Source: CAUZEO01 sp963578625
GTDB lineage: Bacteria; Verrucomicrobiota; Kiritimatiellia; SLOV01
Assembly (NCBI GenBank): GCA_963578625.1
Contig: CAUZEO010000038.1
Location: 1 to 23,047 of the forward strand
Direction of reading: 5' to 3'
DNA length: 23,047 nt
Shown here: in pieces, positions 1-7,036 of the stretch
Layout of the letters: each line of letters opens with the position of its first letter
Position numbering within the stretch: position 1 is the stretch's first letter
Position numbers and translations under genes: made by a program
Notes under the pieces: generated by a model
Told to the model about the DNA's origin: nothing
Database searches by the model: none
Seen by the model: the letters and a program-made list of their open reading frames with translations, nothing else

Positions 1-2
1 AT

Positions 3-452
3 GCGCGCACCCACAACGCCAATCCCGAGCATGCATGGCTGAGCGAAAAGGTTATAGTGAGCGACCTGAATCCGCATCCCGGGACCGTTCCCGGAAGCCA
101 CTGGTTTAAAGTCGAATTTGTCGAGCCAAAGCCCATCAGCGAGATGTTGATCTGGAATTACAATGAAGAGAAATGGAGCGCGCACGGCATGAAAAACATC
201 ACGATCCAATACTCCCTCACCGACGGCCCGGACCGGAGCGAGTGGGCCACGATCTACGAAGGGGAACTTCCCATCGCGCCCGAATCGAAAGCGGCGCCGG
301 CTTCACTCGCCGTGGATTTCGGCAGCGCGGAAGTAAAAAGCGTTGTGATCACCAGCGGAAAAGGCAGTGACATGAACTGGAGTTCCGGAGCGTTGAATTC
401 CGCAGGCCTGAGCGAGATTCTGTTTCGCGAAACCGGGGAAGAAGATCCGTAG
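3..452 (+). CDS. C-terminal fragment of a discoidin (F5/8 type C)-like carbohydrate-binding protein
   Basis: The reading frame is already open at the window edge and has no stop before TAG at 450-452, so this is the last ~149 residues of a longer protein. The visible part reads as a beta-sandwich with the feel of an F5/8 type C (discoidin-like) module: a PGSHWFKVEF strand, the WNYNE...AHGMKNITIQYS stretch typical of 'change in appearance and name the strands' discoidin folds, then TIYEGELP and a VKSVVITSGKG strand. Such modules usually bind sugars at the cell surface or in secreted enzymes. The catalytic or anchoring part would lie upstream, out of view. A GTG at 57 could be mistaken for the start, but the frame clearly continues through it. 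It lies 39 bp before an oxidoreductase in the same frame and is probably co-transcribed with it. The domain call is by pattern and moderately sure. Confidence 0.6.
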   Translation, partial: ARTHNANPEHAWLSEKVIVSDLNPHPGTVPGSHWFKVEFVEPKPISEMLIWNYNEEKWSAHGMKNITIQYSLTDGPDRSEWATIYEGELPIAPESKAAPASLAVDFGSAEVKSVVITSGKGSDMNWSSGALNSAGLSEILFRETGEEDP

Positions 453-491
453 TGAGAAACCGGCGATCGACTTCGCGCGAGGAGAGCAAAC

Positions 492-1625
492 ATCAAGGAC
501 AATGAGAAGATCCACGTTGCTGTCGTCGGACTCGGGTTTGGCGCCAAGTTTGTTCCGATCTTCCTGGATCATCCGGGCGTGGCGTCCGTCGCGATCTGCG
601 ATTCTGATCCGGAGAGATTGGAGAGCGTGGCGGGGATTTTCGACGTCCGTGAAACGTTTGCAGATGTGGAAGAGGTCATTGCGTCGCCGGATTTCAATGC
701 CGTGCATTTGAATACGGGCATTCCCGATCACGCGAAACAGACGCTGTCCGTGCTGGAATCCGGCAAGCACTGCGCCTGCGCCGTCCCCATGGCGACCGCC
801 ATCGAGGACTTGCGGGCCATCGTCGACGTTGAACGCAGGACGGGCTTGAACTACATGATGATGGAGACGTCCGTCTACACCCGTCCGTTCCTGCACGCGT
901 CGGACCTGCTGGATAAAGGTGAATTCGGTCGGGTCCAATTCCTTCGGGGCGCGCACTATCAGGATATGGAAGGCTGGCCGCCGTACTGGGCCGGGCTGCC
1001 GCCCATGTGGTATGCCACCCACGCCATCAGCCCGCTGCTGGCCCTTTCGAAGTCCCGCGCCGTCCGGGTCCATGGATTCGGATCCGGTGAGATGAGGGAG
1101 GAATTACGGCGGCCATACGACAATCCCTTTCCGATCGAGACCGCGATCTTTCAACTCGAATCACCGGGGTTGAGCGTCGAGGTGACACGCTCACTGTTTG
1201 ATTGCGCGCGCCCTTACATGGAAAGCTTCACCGTCTACGGTGAAAAGGCCTGTTACGAATGGCAGATGGAAGACGAACACCCCCTGCTCTTCCGCATGAG
1301 TCCCGTCATTCCGGGCAGGCCCCGGAGCGCAACTGCTGAACGCGCGGAGCCGCCGGACCAGGCCGACCGGCTGCCGGCGCCGTTGCGCCGGTTCACCCAG
1401 ACGTTTCTGCTGGGAACGGATGAGAAACACCTGTCCGTCGAGCAGGGCGGAGGACACCACGGGTCACATCCTCACCTGGTTCACGAGTTCGTTTCCAGTA
1501 TCCTCGAACGGCGAAAACCGGCGATCGACGGTGTCACCGGTGCGAACTGGACGGCTGCCGGCATCTGCGCGCACGAATCGGCCATGAAAAACGGCGAGGA
1601 AGTCGTGGTGCCGGGATTCGGCTGA
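492..1625 (+). CDS. Gfo/Idh/MocA-family oxidoreductase, apparent ATC start
   Basis: Predicted NAD(P)-dependent sugar or polyol dehydrogenase of 377 residues, the usual size for this family. The N-terminal Rossmann fold is seen as KIHVAVVGLGFGAKF (about residues 6-20), followed by an acidic strand end, AICDSD. The C-terminal alpha/beta domain carries the GSHPHLVHEF segment common in this family. The normal EKP motif after GKH is replaced by AVP (GKHCACAVPMA), so the usual catalytic-site lysine is absent. No ATG, GTG or TTG exists in frame between the upstream stop (450-455) and 579, and starting at GTG 579 would delete the whole nucleotide-binding loop. A good ribosome site AGGAG (480-484) lies 7 bases before ATC at 492, which gives a natural N-terminus. 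Either ATC is used as start or one base differs from the true sequence. Substrate unknown. Confidence 0.85.
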   Translation: MKDNEKIHVAVVGLGFGAKFVPIFLDHPGVASVAICDSDPERLESVAGIFDVRETFADVEEVIASPDFNAVHLNTGIPDHAKQTLSVLESGKHCACAVPMATAIEDLRAIVDVERRTGLNYMMMETSVYTRPFLHASDLLDKGEFGRVQFLRGAHYQDMEGWPPYWAGLPPMWYATHAISPLLALSKSRAVRVHGFGSGEMREELRRPYDNPFPIETAIFQLESPGLSVEVTRSLFDCARPYMESFTVYGEKACYEWQMEDEHPLLFRMSPVIPGRPRSATAERAEPPDQADRLPAPLRRFTQTFLLGTDEKHLSVEQGGGHHGSHPHLVHEFVSSILERRKPAIDGVTGANWTAAGICAHESAMKNGEEVVVPGFG

Positions 1626-1693
1626 TCACAGGACTCCCGGCGACAATGTTGGCGAACCTGCATTGCGCGTCGCGCCTGCAACGCGGTTCGGAT

Positions 1694-1722
1694 TTGGAAT
1701 TCTGTGTACAGGCGTATATAAG
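1694..1722 (+). promoter_or_regulatory. sigma70-like promoter for the GH4 gene
   Basis: TTGGAA (1694-1699) and TATAAG (1717-1722) are separated by 17 bases, a good match in layout to a housekeeping promoter (4/6 and 5/6). The -10 sits about 34 bases before the GH4 start codon, in an AT-richer patch between two genes. Predicted by eye only. Confidence 0.45.
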
Positions 1723-1756
1723 TGCGTGCCTAAAGCCTCGATCATGGAGAAAGAAA

Positions 1757-3055
1757 ATGCCCAAAATTACGATCCTAGGCGCCGGGAGTACCGGCTTCAC
1801 GAGAATCTTTCTGTGGGAATTGGCACAAGCGGAAGAGTTGGAAGAGCTTTCGATTTCATTGATGGATATCGATAAGGAACGGGCGAGAAACGCGGGGCTC
1901 CTTGCCACGAAACTGGCGGGGCAATTTGGCAGGAACCATGAGATTGAGACAACGCTTGACCGGCGTACAGCTCTGGCCGGTGCAGACTATATCATCAACG
2001 TCACAATGATTGGGGGACTCGCGTGTCGCCGGCTCGACATGGATCTGCCCATGAAGTTCGGCCTCAAACAGGCCATTGGGTGCACAATGGGTCCGGGCGG
2101 AGTGATGTCGGGCCTACGATCCATTCCGTTCCTTCTTGATGTCGCGCAGGAGATGCAAGAACTCTGCCCGGATGCCGTCATGCTCAATTATCACAATCCC
2201 CAATCCGCATCCGCGCAAGCCTGGAAGCGCCGGTCATCCGTAAAGTACGCGGGGCTTTGCCACAGCGTACCCGAGACCAGCAGGGAGTTGGCCGGCTACG
2301 TGGGGTGTACCGACATGGGTGAACTGGACTTCCACGTGGCCGGGATCAATCACATGGCCTGGATACTTCGATTCGAGTGGAATGGCCGGGACGCTTATCC
2401 CATCCTGCGTGAGCGGATGAAAGATCCTGACGTCTACCGGCGGGATCGTGTCCGCTTCGAAATCTTCAAGCACTTCGGATGCTTCAATACCGAGTCCTCC
2501 ATGCATATGTCCGAGTATGTGCCATACTTTCGCCGGACCGACGCCATGATCGAGGAAAACCATCTGCCGGTGCGAGAGTACGTTCGCTTGCTGGAATGGG
2601 CGGCTGAACACGCGCCGAAGCAAATGAAACAGGATCTCGACCCGAATACGAACATCGAGGTGGGACCGTCGGACGAAGCGGCAGTGGACATCATTCGCGC
2701 AATGGAAACCAACGAAGAATGCCGATCTCACGTGACCGTGGTCAACGACAGTCTGATTGAAAACCTGCCCGCCGAGGCGGGGGTGGAGGTGCCGACCGTG
2801 TTCAGCCGCGACGGCATCCATCCGGAACCGGTGGGCCGGTTGCCCAGCCCGCTTGCGGCGCTGAACACGACCAATCTCAACGTCCAGCAGGTCATGGCGC
2901 ACGCCGTGTTGGAGGAGAGCCGGGAGTTGGCCATCCAGGCGGTGATGCTCGATCCCCTGACTGCATCCGTCATGAAGCTGGCGGATATTCGCGAAATGAT
3001 GCTCGGGCTGTTTACTGCCCAGGCAAACTGGCTTCCCGGCTGGCTACGGAACTGA
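1757..3055 (+). CDS. glycoside hydrolase family 4 (alpha-galactosidase/glucuronidase-like, NAD- and metal-dependent)
   Basis: Cytoplasmic 432-residue enzyme of GH4, which cleaves glycosides by NAD-assisted oxidation, elimination and re-addition instead of simple hydrolysis. Visible marks are the dinucleotide-binding loop ILGAGSTGFT (6-15), the MDID acidic end of strand 2 (36-39), the NYHNP substrate motif (144-148), GLCHS with the metal-binding cysteine (166-170, Cys168) and AGINHMAW with the metal-binding histidine (His199). The CHS type is found in alpha-galactosidases (MelA) and alpha-glucuronidases, not in the CNxP-type phospho-glycosidases, so the substrate is probably a non-phosphorylated alpha-glycoside. 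The ATG at 1757 has GGAG 7 bases upstream (1746-1749). A longer frame from 1646 lacks both support and a ribosome site. It is flanked by two Gfo/Idh/MocA dehydrogenases and propeller glycosidases, so it is part of a sugar-catabolic group. Confidence 0.9.
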   Translation: MPKITILGAGSTGFTRIFLWELAQAEELEELSISLMDIDKERARNAGLLATKLAGQFGRNHEIETTLDRRTALAGADYIINVTMIGGLACRRLDMDLPMKFGLKQAIGCTMGPGGVMSGLRSIPFLLDVAQEMQELCPDAVMLNYHNPQSASAQAWKRRSSVKYAGLCHSVPETSRELAGYVGCTDMGELDFHVAGINHMAWILRFEWNGRDAYPILRERMKDPDVYRRDRVRFEIFKHFGCFNTESSMHMSEYVPYFRRTDAMIEENHLPVREYVRLLEWAAEHAPKQMKQDLDPNTNIEVGPSDEAAVDIIRAMETNEECRSHVTVVNDSLIENLPAEAGVEVPTVFSRDGIHPEPVGRLPSPLAALNTTNLNVQQVMAHAVLEESRELAIQAVMLDPLTASVMKLADIREMMLGLFTAQANWLPGWLRN

Positions 3056-3150
3056 TGCCCGACAGGCTGCTTGACGAATGATTCCCAGGTAGCGCAGGGG
3101 TTGCCCGCCAATTCGTCGAACGCGCGTACCAATCAAGGGAGATCCACCGA

Positions 3151-4668
3151 ATGACAGAGTCGTCCAGAATGCCGCTACTCATGCCCGACAGTTTCAGCGA
3201 CCTAGGCTTGTGTGCCTGGCGCGTGGAAGTGGCTCGGCAGGATGCAAACAATCCGCTTCTCGAAGGGGAAATGCCCTGGGACCGGGGCGGCGTGGGTATT
3301 CACGGAACGGTGCTGAAAGATCCGATCGACGGGCTGTACAAGGCGTGGATTGTCGGCACGCCGCCCGAAGAGACCGACGAGGGCTGGTCGAGCGGCTGGG
3401 CCTCGGTCGCCAACGACCGCGATCGCAGCATCTGCTACTACGAGAGCGCGGACGGCATCGACTGGACCCGGCCCGAACTGGACGTGCATCCGTACGGCGA
3501 TCACGAAAAGACCAACCTCATCTTTCCTTCGTCCAAGTTCGGGCTGCAGGCCTACGTCTCCGTGCTGATCGATCAGGAAGCGGGCGAGTGGCCCTACCAA
3601 CTGTGGGTGCTTCAGACCGACACGGCGATCGCAAAAGCGCCAAACGGAGGCGGGTACCACCGCTATCGTTCCCGCGACGGCAAGCGGTGGGAGTGGGTCA
3701 GCGGCCCTATCACCGGTTGCATCCTGGGGGACGTCCTGTTCGTCTATCCCGGGGAGGACGGCGGCTACGTGGGGTACTACCGCACGGGCATCGACAAGCG
3801 CGACGGCGATCACGTTCCGGCGTGGGAAGACTGCCCCCGGCGAACCTGCTTCCGATGCCTGAGCGAGGACGGCGACGAATGGACGAAGGATGACCTGATG
3901 ATCATCACCAACGTCGAAAGCGAACATCGGGACACGCAATTCATGGAGTGCGTTCCGCAGAAGGTGCCCGGCGGATATATCGCCACCGTGTCGGCCTATC
4001 ACCCGATCAGCCAGACCCTGGATCTCCGGTTCGCGGCCTCGCGGGACGGCCGCCAATGGTGGTTCCCCGACCGGCACAAAACATGCATGGCCAACACCCC
4101 CCTCGGCGAGTACGGCGGAGGCATGATCTGGCAGAGCAAGAACCTGATGGTCGATGGCAACACGTTGAGAATTTACTACGCGGGCAGCGAGGGCCTGCAT
4201 CGCCAGGTGTCGGACACGAGAGCGCCGTCGATCCCCATCGATCACCAGGAGACGGCGCTGGATCACGGCGCGCATTTCCTGCCCTTCACCACCGCACTCT
4301 GCCGCGCATCCTGGGACTTGGACCGCCTGTACGCCCTCGCTTCAGCCGCCGGCGGCCCCACCCCCGGGATCGCCATCACGAAACCTGACGAACTCGGAGG
4401 CAAATCGTTGTCCCTCAACCTCGTGACTCGTCCGCCGAAAAAGTCACCCATTGCGGGGTTGGACGAAGGCTACATCAACGTGGCGTTGCTCGACGGCAGC
4501 GGAAAACCCATCCCCGGCTTCACCGGCGAGGATTGCGCCGTGCTCCGTGGCGATCACCGGTCACTCGCCGTCACCTGGGCGGGCGGGGACCGCGCACCGG
4601 AGACCGCGAAGCAAGCGAAGTTCACGCTGAAACGTGCGTTTCTGTATGGCTTTGAGTTTGATCCCTGA
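3151..4668 (+). CDS. beta-propeller glycosidase-like protein (GH32/GH43-type fold)
   Basis: A 505-residue protein without a signal peptide. Its first ~390 residues show repeated blades of the kind seen in five-bladed propeller glycosidases, for example SICYYESADGIDWTRPEL, then YHRYRSRDGKRWEW and TCFRCLSEDGDEWTKDDL, each a 'serial strand plus Asp-Gly-x-x-Trp' unit. The last ~110 residues form a separate domain (VALLDGSGKPIPGF, then a GD...V.W segment and a final LKRAFLYGFEF strand) that recurs at the C-terminus of the protein at 8545-9942. Catalytic acids cannot be assigned with confidence, so the enzyme class and substrate are open. Such proteins are common and mostly uncharacterised in planctomycete-type genomes. 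The ATG is preceded by an AGGGAG ribosome site at a slightly long spacing. It follows the GH4 gene by 95 bp and is probably co-transcribed. Confidence 0.65.
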   Translation: MTESSRMPLLMPDSFSDLGLCAWRVEVARQDANNPLLEGEMPWDRGGVGIHGTVLKDPIDGLYKAWIVGTPPEETDEGWSSGWASVANDRDRSICYYESADGIDWTRPELDVHPYGDHEKTNLIFPSSKFGLQAYVSVLIDQEAGEWPYQLWVLQTDTAIAKAPNGGGYHRYRSRDGKRWEWVSGPITGCILGDVLFVYPGEDGGYVGYYRTGIDKRDGDHVPAWEDCPRRTCFRCLSEDGDEWTKDDLMIITNVESEHRDTQFMECVPQKVPGGYIATVSAYHPISQTLDLRFAASRDGRQWWFPDRHKTCMANTPLGEYGGGMIWQSKNLMVDGNTLRIYYAGSEGLHRQVSDTRAPSIPIDHQETALDHGAHFLPFTTALCRASWDLDRLYALASAAGGPTPGIAITKPDELGGKSLSLNLVTRPPKKSPIAGLDEGYINVALLDGSGKPIPGFTGEDCAVLRGDHRSLAVTWAGGDRAPETAKQAKFTLKRAFLYGFEFDP

Positions 4669-4680
4669 TCCTCGGACAAA

Positions 4681-4852
4681 CCAGCCCTGGAGACGGCGGT
4701 CTCCGCCGTAAATGCTCATCCAATGAAATGCGAAGAGCAGAAAAGGCGGCTGGACGGGACCGAGGAGCACGCGATCTTCCCAGCCGCCCTTCTTGTCCTT
4801 TTCATTTCATAGACAGGCAACCACGGCGGAGACCGCCGACTCCACGGTTGGT
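4681..4852. repeat. long imperfect palindrome (REPIN/MITE-like element)
   Basis: Three nested pairs of inverted segments fold this spacer into one long hairpin. The outer arms are 4689-4709 and 4823-4843 (20 of 21 positions pair). The middle arms are ATGAAATG (4723-4730) and CATTTCAT (4803-4810). The inner arms are GGCGGCTGG (4745-4753) and CCAGCCGCC (4780-4788). The apical loop is 4754-4779. Each outer arm is itself a small palindrome (ACGGCGG-TCT-CCGCCGT at 4693-4709; CGGCGG-AGA-CCGCCG at 4824-4838), the layout of a REPIN: two REP hairpins in inverted orientation around a spacer. A shortened relative lies at 6071-6110. There is no reading frame of note inside. Confidence 0.75.
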
Positions 4853-4910
4853 TGGGCCGATCCTCGGAATCTTTCTTGAATCAAGCCGTCGCAGACAATA
4901 GTCTCGCTCC

Positions 4911-6044
4911 ATGGCCAACATCCGGGTGGGAATCATTCGCTGCGACTGCCACGCGCTCCTGTTCGCGTGCACGATGGAGAAGCATGACCCGCTCCTGCTC
5001 CGAGATCCCCTTCCGCCGGAACAAAGCAAAAAGACCCCGCTGAGTTGGCAGCGCGGTCTGATCCACAGAATCTTCTACACCCGGTTCGGTCAGCCTGAAA
5101 CGATGACCGTGGAATTCGTAGACGGATTCGAAATCGTAAAGCTGTGGGACCAGAACCGGTTCAACGCGGAAGTGGTTCAGCGAATTCTCCTGGGGAAACC
5201 GGAGATCTGCGAAACGCTCGACGAGGTGACGGAAGACGTGGATCTCGTTTTCCTCTCGGATTGCAACGGGGACGGCTCCGATCACCTGGAACTGGCTCGA
5301 CCCGGTTTGCTGAAAGGCCTGCCCACCTTCGTGGACAAACCCTTCGCCTTGAAGACGTCGGATGTCCTGACCATGCTTGCGCTGTCCCGCGAAAACCACG
5401 CCCCCATACTGTGTCTCTCGATCCTGCGCACCCTGCCGGCCGCGGAACGGTTTGCCGCGCGCCGGGGGGAGATCGGCGAACTGCAGTTCGCGACCATTCA
5501 AAACGAGGGCGATGTCATGGCGGCTCTCGTTCATCCGGTCTCGCTGGCGCAGACCCTGTTCGGGACCGGTATCGAGTCCGTGCGCTGCATGGGCGACACA
5601 ACGCCAACGAACATCCGCCTCTACTACCCTGAAGACAGCCACGGCCCTCCCCGGGGCGTGATGCTCAACACCGACACCGGCGACAGCCCCGGCGGCGCAA
5701 TGTACGCCAGCTGTTACGGCACCCAGGGCGTGGTCCACTCCCCTCCGTTCGATGAATGGGAATTCCCGCTTGGCGCGGTGAACATCACGAAGCAGATGAA
5801 GCAGATGGTGCTCGAGCGGAGCAACCCCGTTCCCGACGACGAAATGATCGAGGTAATCGCAGCGGTAGACGCCGCCCGGCAATCCCTGCAGCAGGGCGGC
5901 CAATCCGTGCCCGTTCAGGAGATCATCGAAAAAGCCGGGGCGGAGTCCGCGGCCGAAACCCGGGCGCCGCACGTTCCGCTCAAACCCGTGCTCCTCACGC
6001 CCGGGATCCAGGGAGACACGCCGGTGCAGTTCGTGCCGGCGTGA
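4911..6044 (+). CDS. Gfo/Idh/MocA-family oxidoreductase (second, divergent)
   Basis: A 377-residue predicted NAD(P)-dependent dehydrogenase. The N-terminus MANIRVGIIRCDCHALLF replaces the usual G-x-G-x-x-G loop with a loop rich in cysteine and histidine, as in divergent members of the family. The later part is typical: DLVFLSDCNGDGSDHLELA, then GLPTFVDKPFAL, in which the conserved EKP has become DKP but keeps the lysine, then a Q-N-E-G...HPVSLAQTLFG helix. An insertion of about 60 residues (roughly 30-90) sits between strand 1 and the cofactor site. The ATG at 4911 has no clear ribosome site. The gene is separated from the propeller gene by the palindromic element and probably has its own or read-through transcription. 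It may oxidise or epimerise a sugar or sugar acid released by the neighbouring glycosidases. That role is inferred. Confidence 0.8.
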   Translation: MANIRVGIIRCDCHALLFACTMEKHDPLLLRDPLPPEQSKKTPLSWQRGLIHRIFYTRFGQPETMTVEFVDGFEIVKLWDQNRFNAEVVQRILLGKPEICETLDEVTEDVDLVFLSDCNGDGSDHLELARPGLLKGLPTFVDKPFALKTSDVLTMLALSRENHAPILCLSILRTLPAAERFAARRGEIGELQFATIQNEGDVMAALVHPVSLAQTLFGTGIESVRCMGDTTPTNIRLYYPEDSHGPPRGVMLNTDTGDSPGGAMYASCYGTQGVVHSPPFDEWEFPLGAVNITKQMKQMVLERSNPVPDDEMIEVIAAVDAARQSLQQGGQSVPVQEIIEKAGAESAAETRAPHVPLKPVLLTPGIQGDTPVQFVPA

Positions 6045-6070
6045 AATTCTGGAGCGAGTTCGGCCACCCC

Positions 6071-6110
6071 AGCCCTGGAGTCGGCGGGGACCGCCGACTC
6101 CAAGGTTGGA
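6071..6110. repeat. short REP-like hairpin between convergent genes
   Basis: A perfect 12-base inverted repeat, TGGAGTCGGCGG (6076-6087) and CCGCCGACTCCA (6091-6102), with a 3-base loop. The flanks CCAGCC and AAGGTTGG match the two ends of the longer element at 4681-4852, so this looks like that element with its interior lost. Its place between converging stop codons would suit a transcription end or mRNA-protecting hairpin, but there is no T-run. Confidence 0.7.
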
Positions 6111-6143
6111 ATGATCGACCGCTGGTGCCCCGAATGTCTTCTT

Positions 6144-7031
6144 TCAGATCTTCAATCGCGCCAGAATCCCATCCGCCTCCCGCGCAAACGCCGCGAGATC
6201 GCTCTCCATCACCAGCACGTGCCCGCTGCGCGACACTTCCTCTCCGGGCTCAATGTCGCCGAACCAGAGTTGAAGATCCGTGCAGGGCCACAACTGGTTC
6301 GCGCCCACGGAAAGCGCATCCTCCGACACGTGACAAACCAGCAGCGGCTTGTCTTCCAATGTTTGGTTCCAGCAAACAACTCCCGGAAACGAAAGCGGCT
6401 GCTTGAGGGAGGCGGCGGGTTTCGAAAGGAGGCTTCGATTGAACTCTTCGACTCGGTCCCGGACCGGAAAGTAGCAGGCGGCGGTGGCGCCGGGGATTTC
6501 CTGAAACGGCTGCCACCGGTCCCCGAACCGGAAATGCGGCCGGTACCCGGTCAGGGGAGCCTGGAAGTGGTTGAGGCAGACCGCGAAACAAGCGTCGAGC
6601 CACACCTCATCCGACAAGTTCCTGGCCCGGACCGTATAATGAACACCCAGATCATCCGCGTAAATGTCCGCTCCCTGGACGCCTACGCGCGGCCTCTCTT
6701 CCTCGCGAAATGAGCCGAGCCGGTGATAGCCGTCGACATATTCCCAGGCCCCGAGAAGATCCCGCACGGGACAATCCCGGTAGAACCAGGCCCCCTGGCC
6801 GGATTCCCACGTGAACCCGACCTGGTAGTGAAACTTCCTGCCGTTCATGAATACGACCTCCGGAAGTGCCAGGATCCAACACAGCTTCTCCGCCCGCGTG
6901 TCCCAATCCGCCCGTTCCATTCCCGGTACCGTGAGGACGACCAGGAGCGGCTCGAGATCGCCTTGGAACCTCGGATGCGTGGGATAAGAGGACCGAACCA
7001 TCGGCTCGGCCTTGAGCGCATGGAACGACAT
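6144..7031 (-). CDS. conserved-looking protein of unknown function, coupled to the GH32-like gene
   Basis: I do not recognise this 295-residue protein. It is soluble, aromatic-rich and has no signal peptide or membrane segment. It reads as mainly beta: LEPLLVVLTVPGM, LPEVVFMNGRKFHYQVGFTW, DLGVHYTVRARNLSD and CTDLQLWFGDIEPGEE are regular strands, with an HxxGSFREEERPRVGV loop and a PHFRFGDRWQPF segment in between. The last 20 residues are helical. The longer open frame reaches 7160, but the ATG at 7031 is chosen because it lies 5 bp after the stop of the GH32-like gene (7037-7039) and begins a sensible N-terminus (MSFHALKAEP). This spacing implies translation coupled to the glycosidase. It may bind or modify the same glycoside. 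That is inference from position only. Confidence 0.7.
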   Translation of the reverse strand: MSFHALKAEPMVRSSYPTHPRFQGDLEPLLVVLTVPGMERADWDTRAEKLCWILALPEVVFMNGRKFHYQVGFTWESGQGAWFYRDCPVRDLLGAWEYVDGYHRLGSFREEERPRVGVQGADIYADDLGVHYTVRARNLSDEVWLDACFAVCLNHFQAPLTGYRPHFRFGDRWQPFQEIPGATAACYFPVRDRVEEFNRSLLSKPAASLKQPLSFPGVVCWNQTLEDKPLLVCHVSEDALSVGANQLWPCTDLQLWFGDIEPGEEVSRSGHVLVMESDLAAFAREADGILARLKI

Positions 7032-7036
7032 GGAGA

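Noticed and set aside
303..1073. A 256-codon antisense frame over the first oxidoreductase
   Set aside because: It is a shadow of the GC-rich coding frame opposite it, has no ribosome site and no protein-family pattern.
3056..3150. A terminator between the GH4 and propeller genes
   Set aside because: Only a 7-base inverted repeat (GACGAAT 3073-3079 with ATTCGTC 3111-3117) far apart, with no T-run.
3202..4275. A 357-codon antisense frame over the propeller gene
   Set aside because: Rich in R/V/G/A as expected from a reversed GC-rich gene. The + strand frame has blade motifs and a ribosome site.
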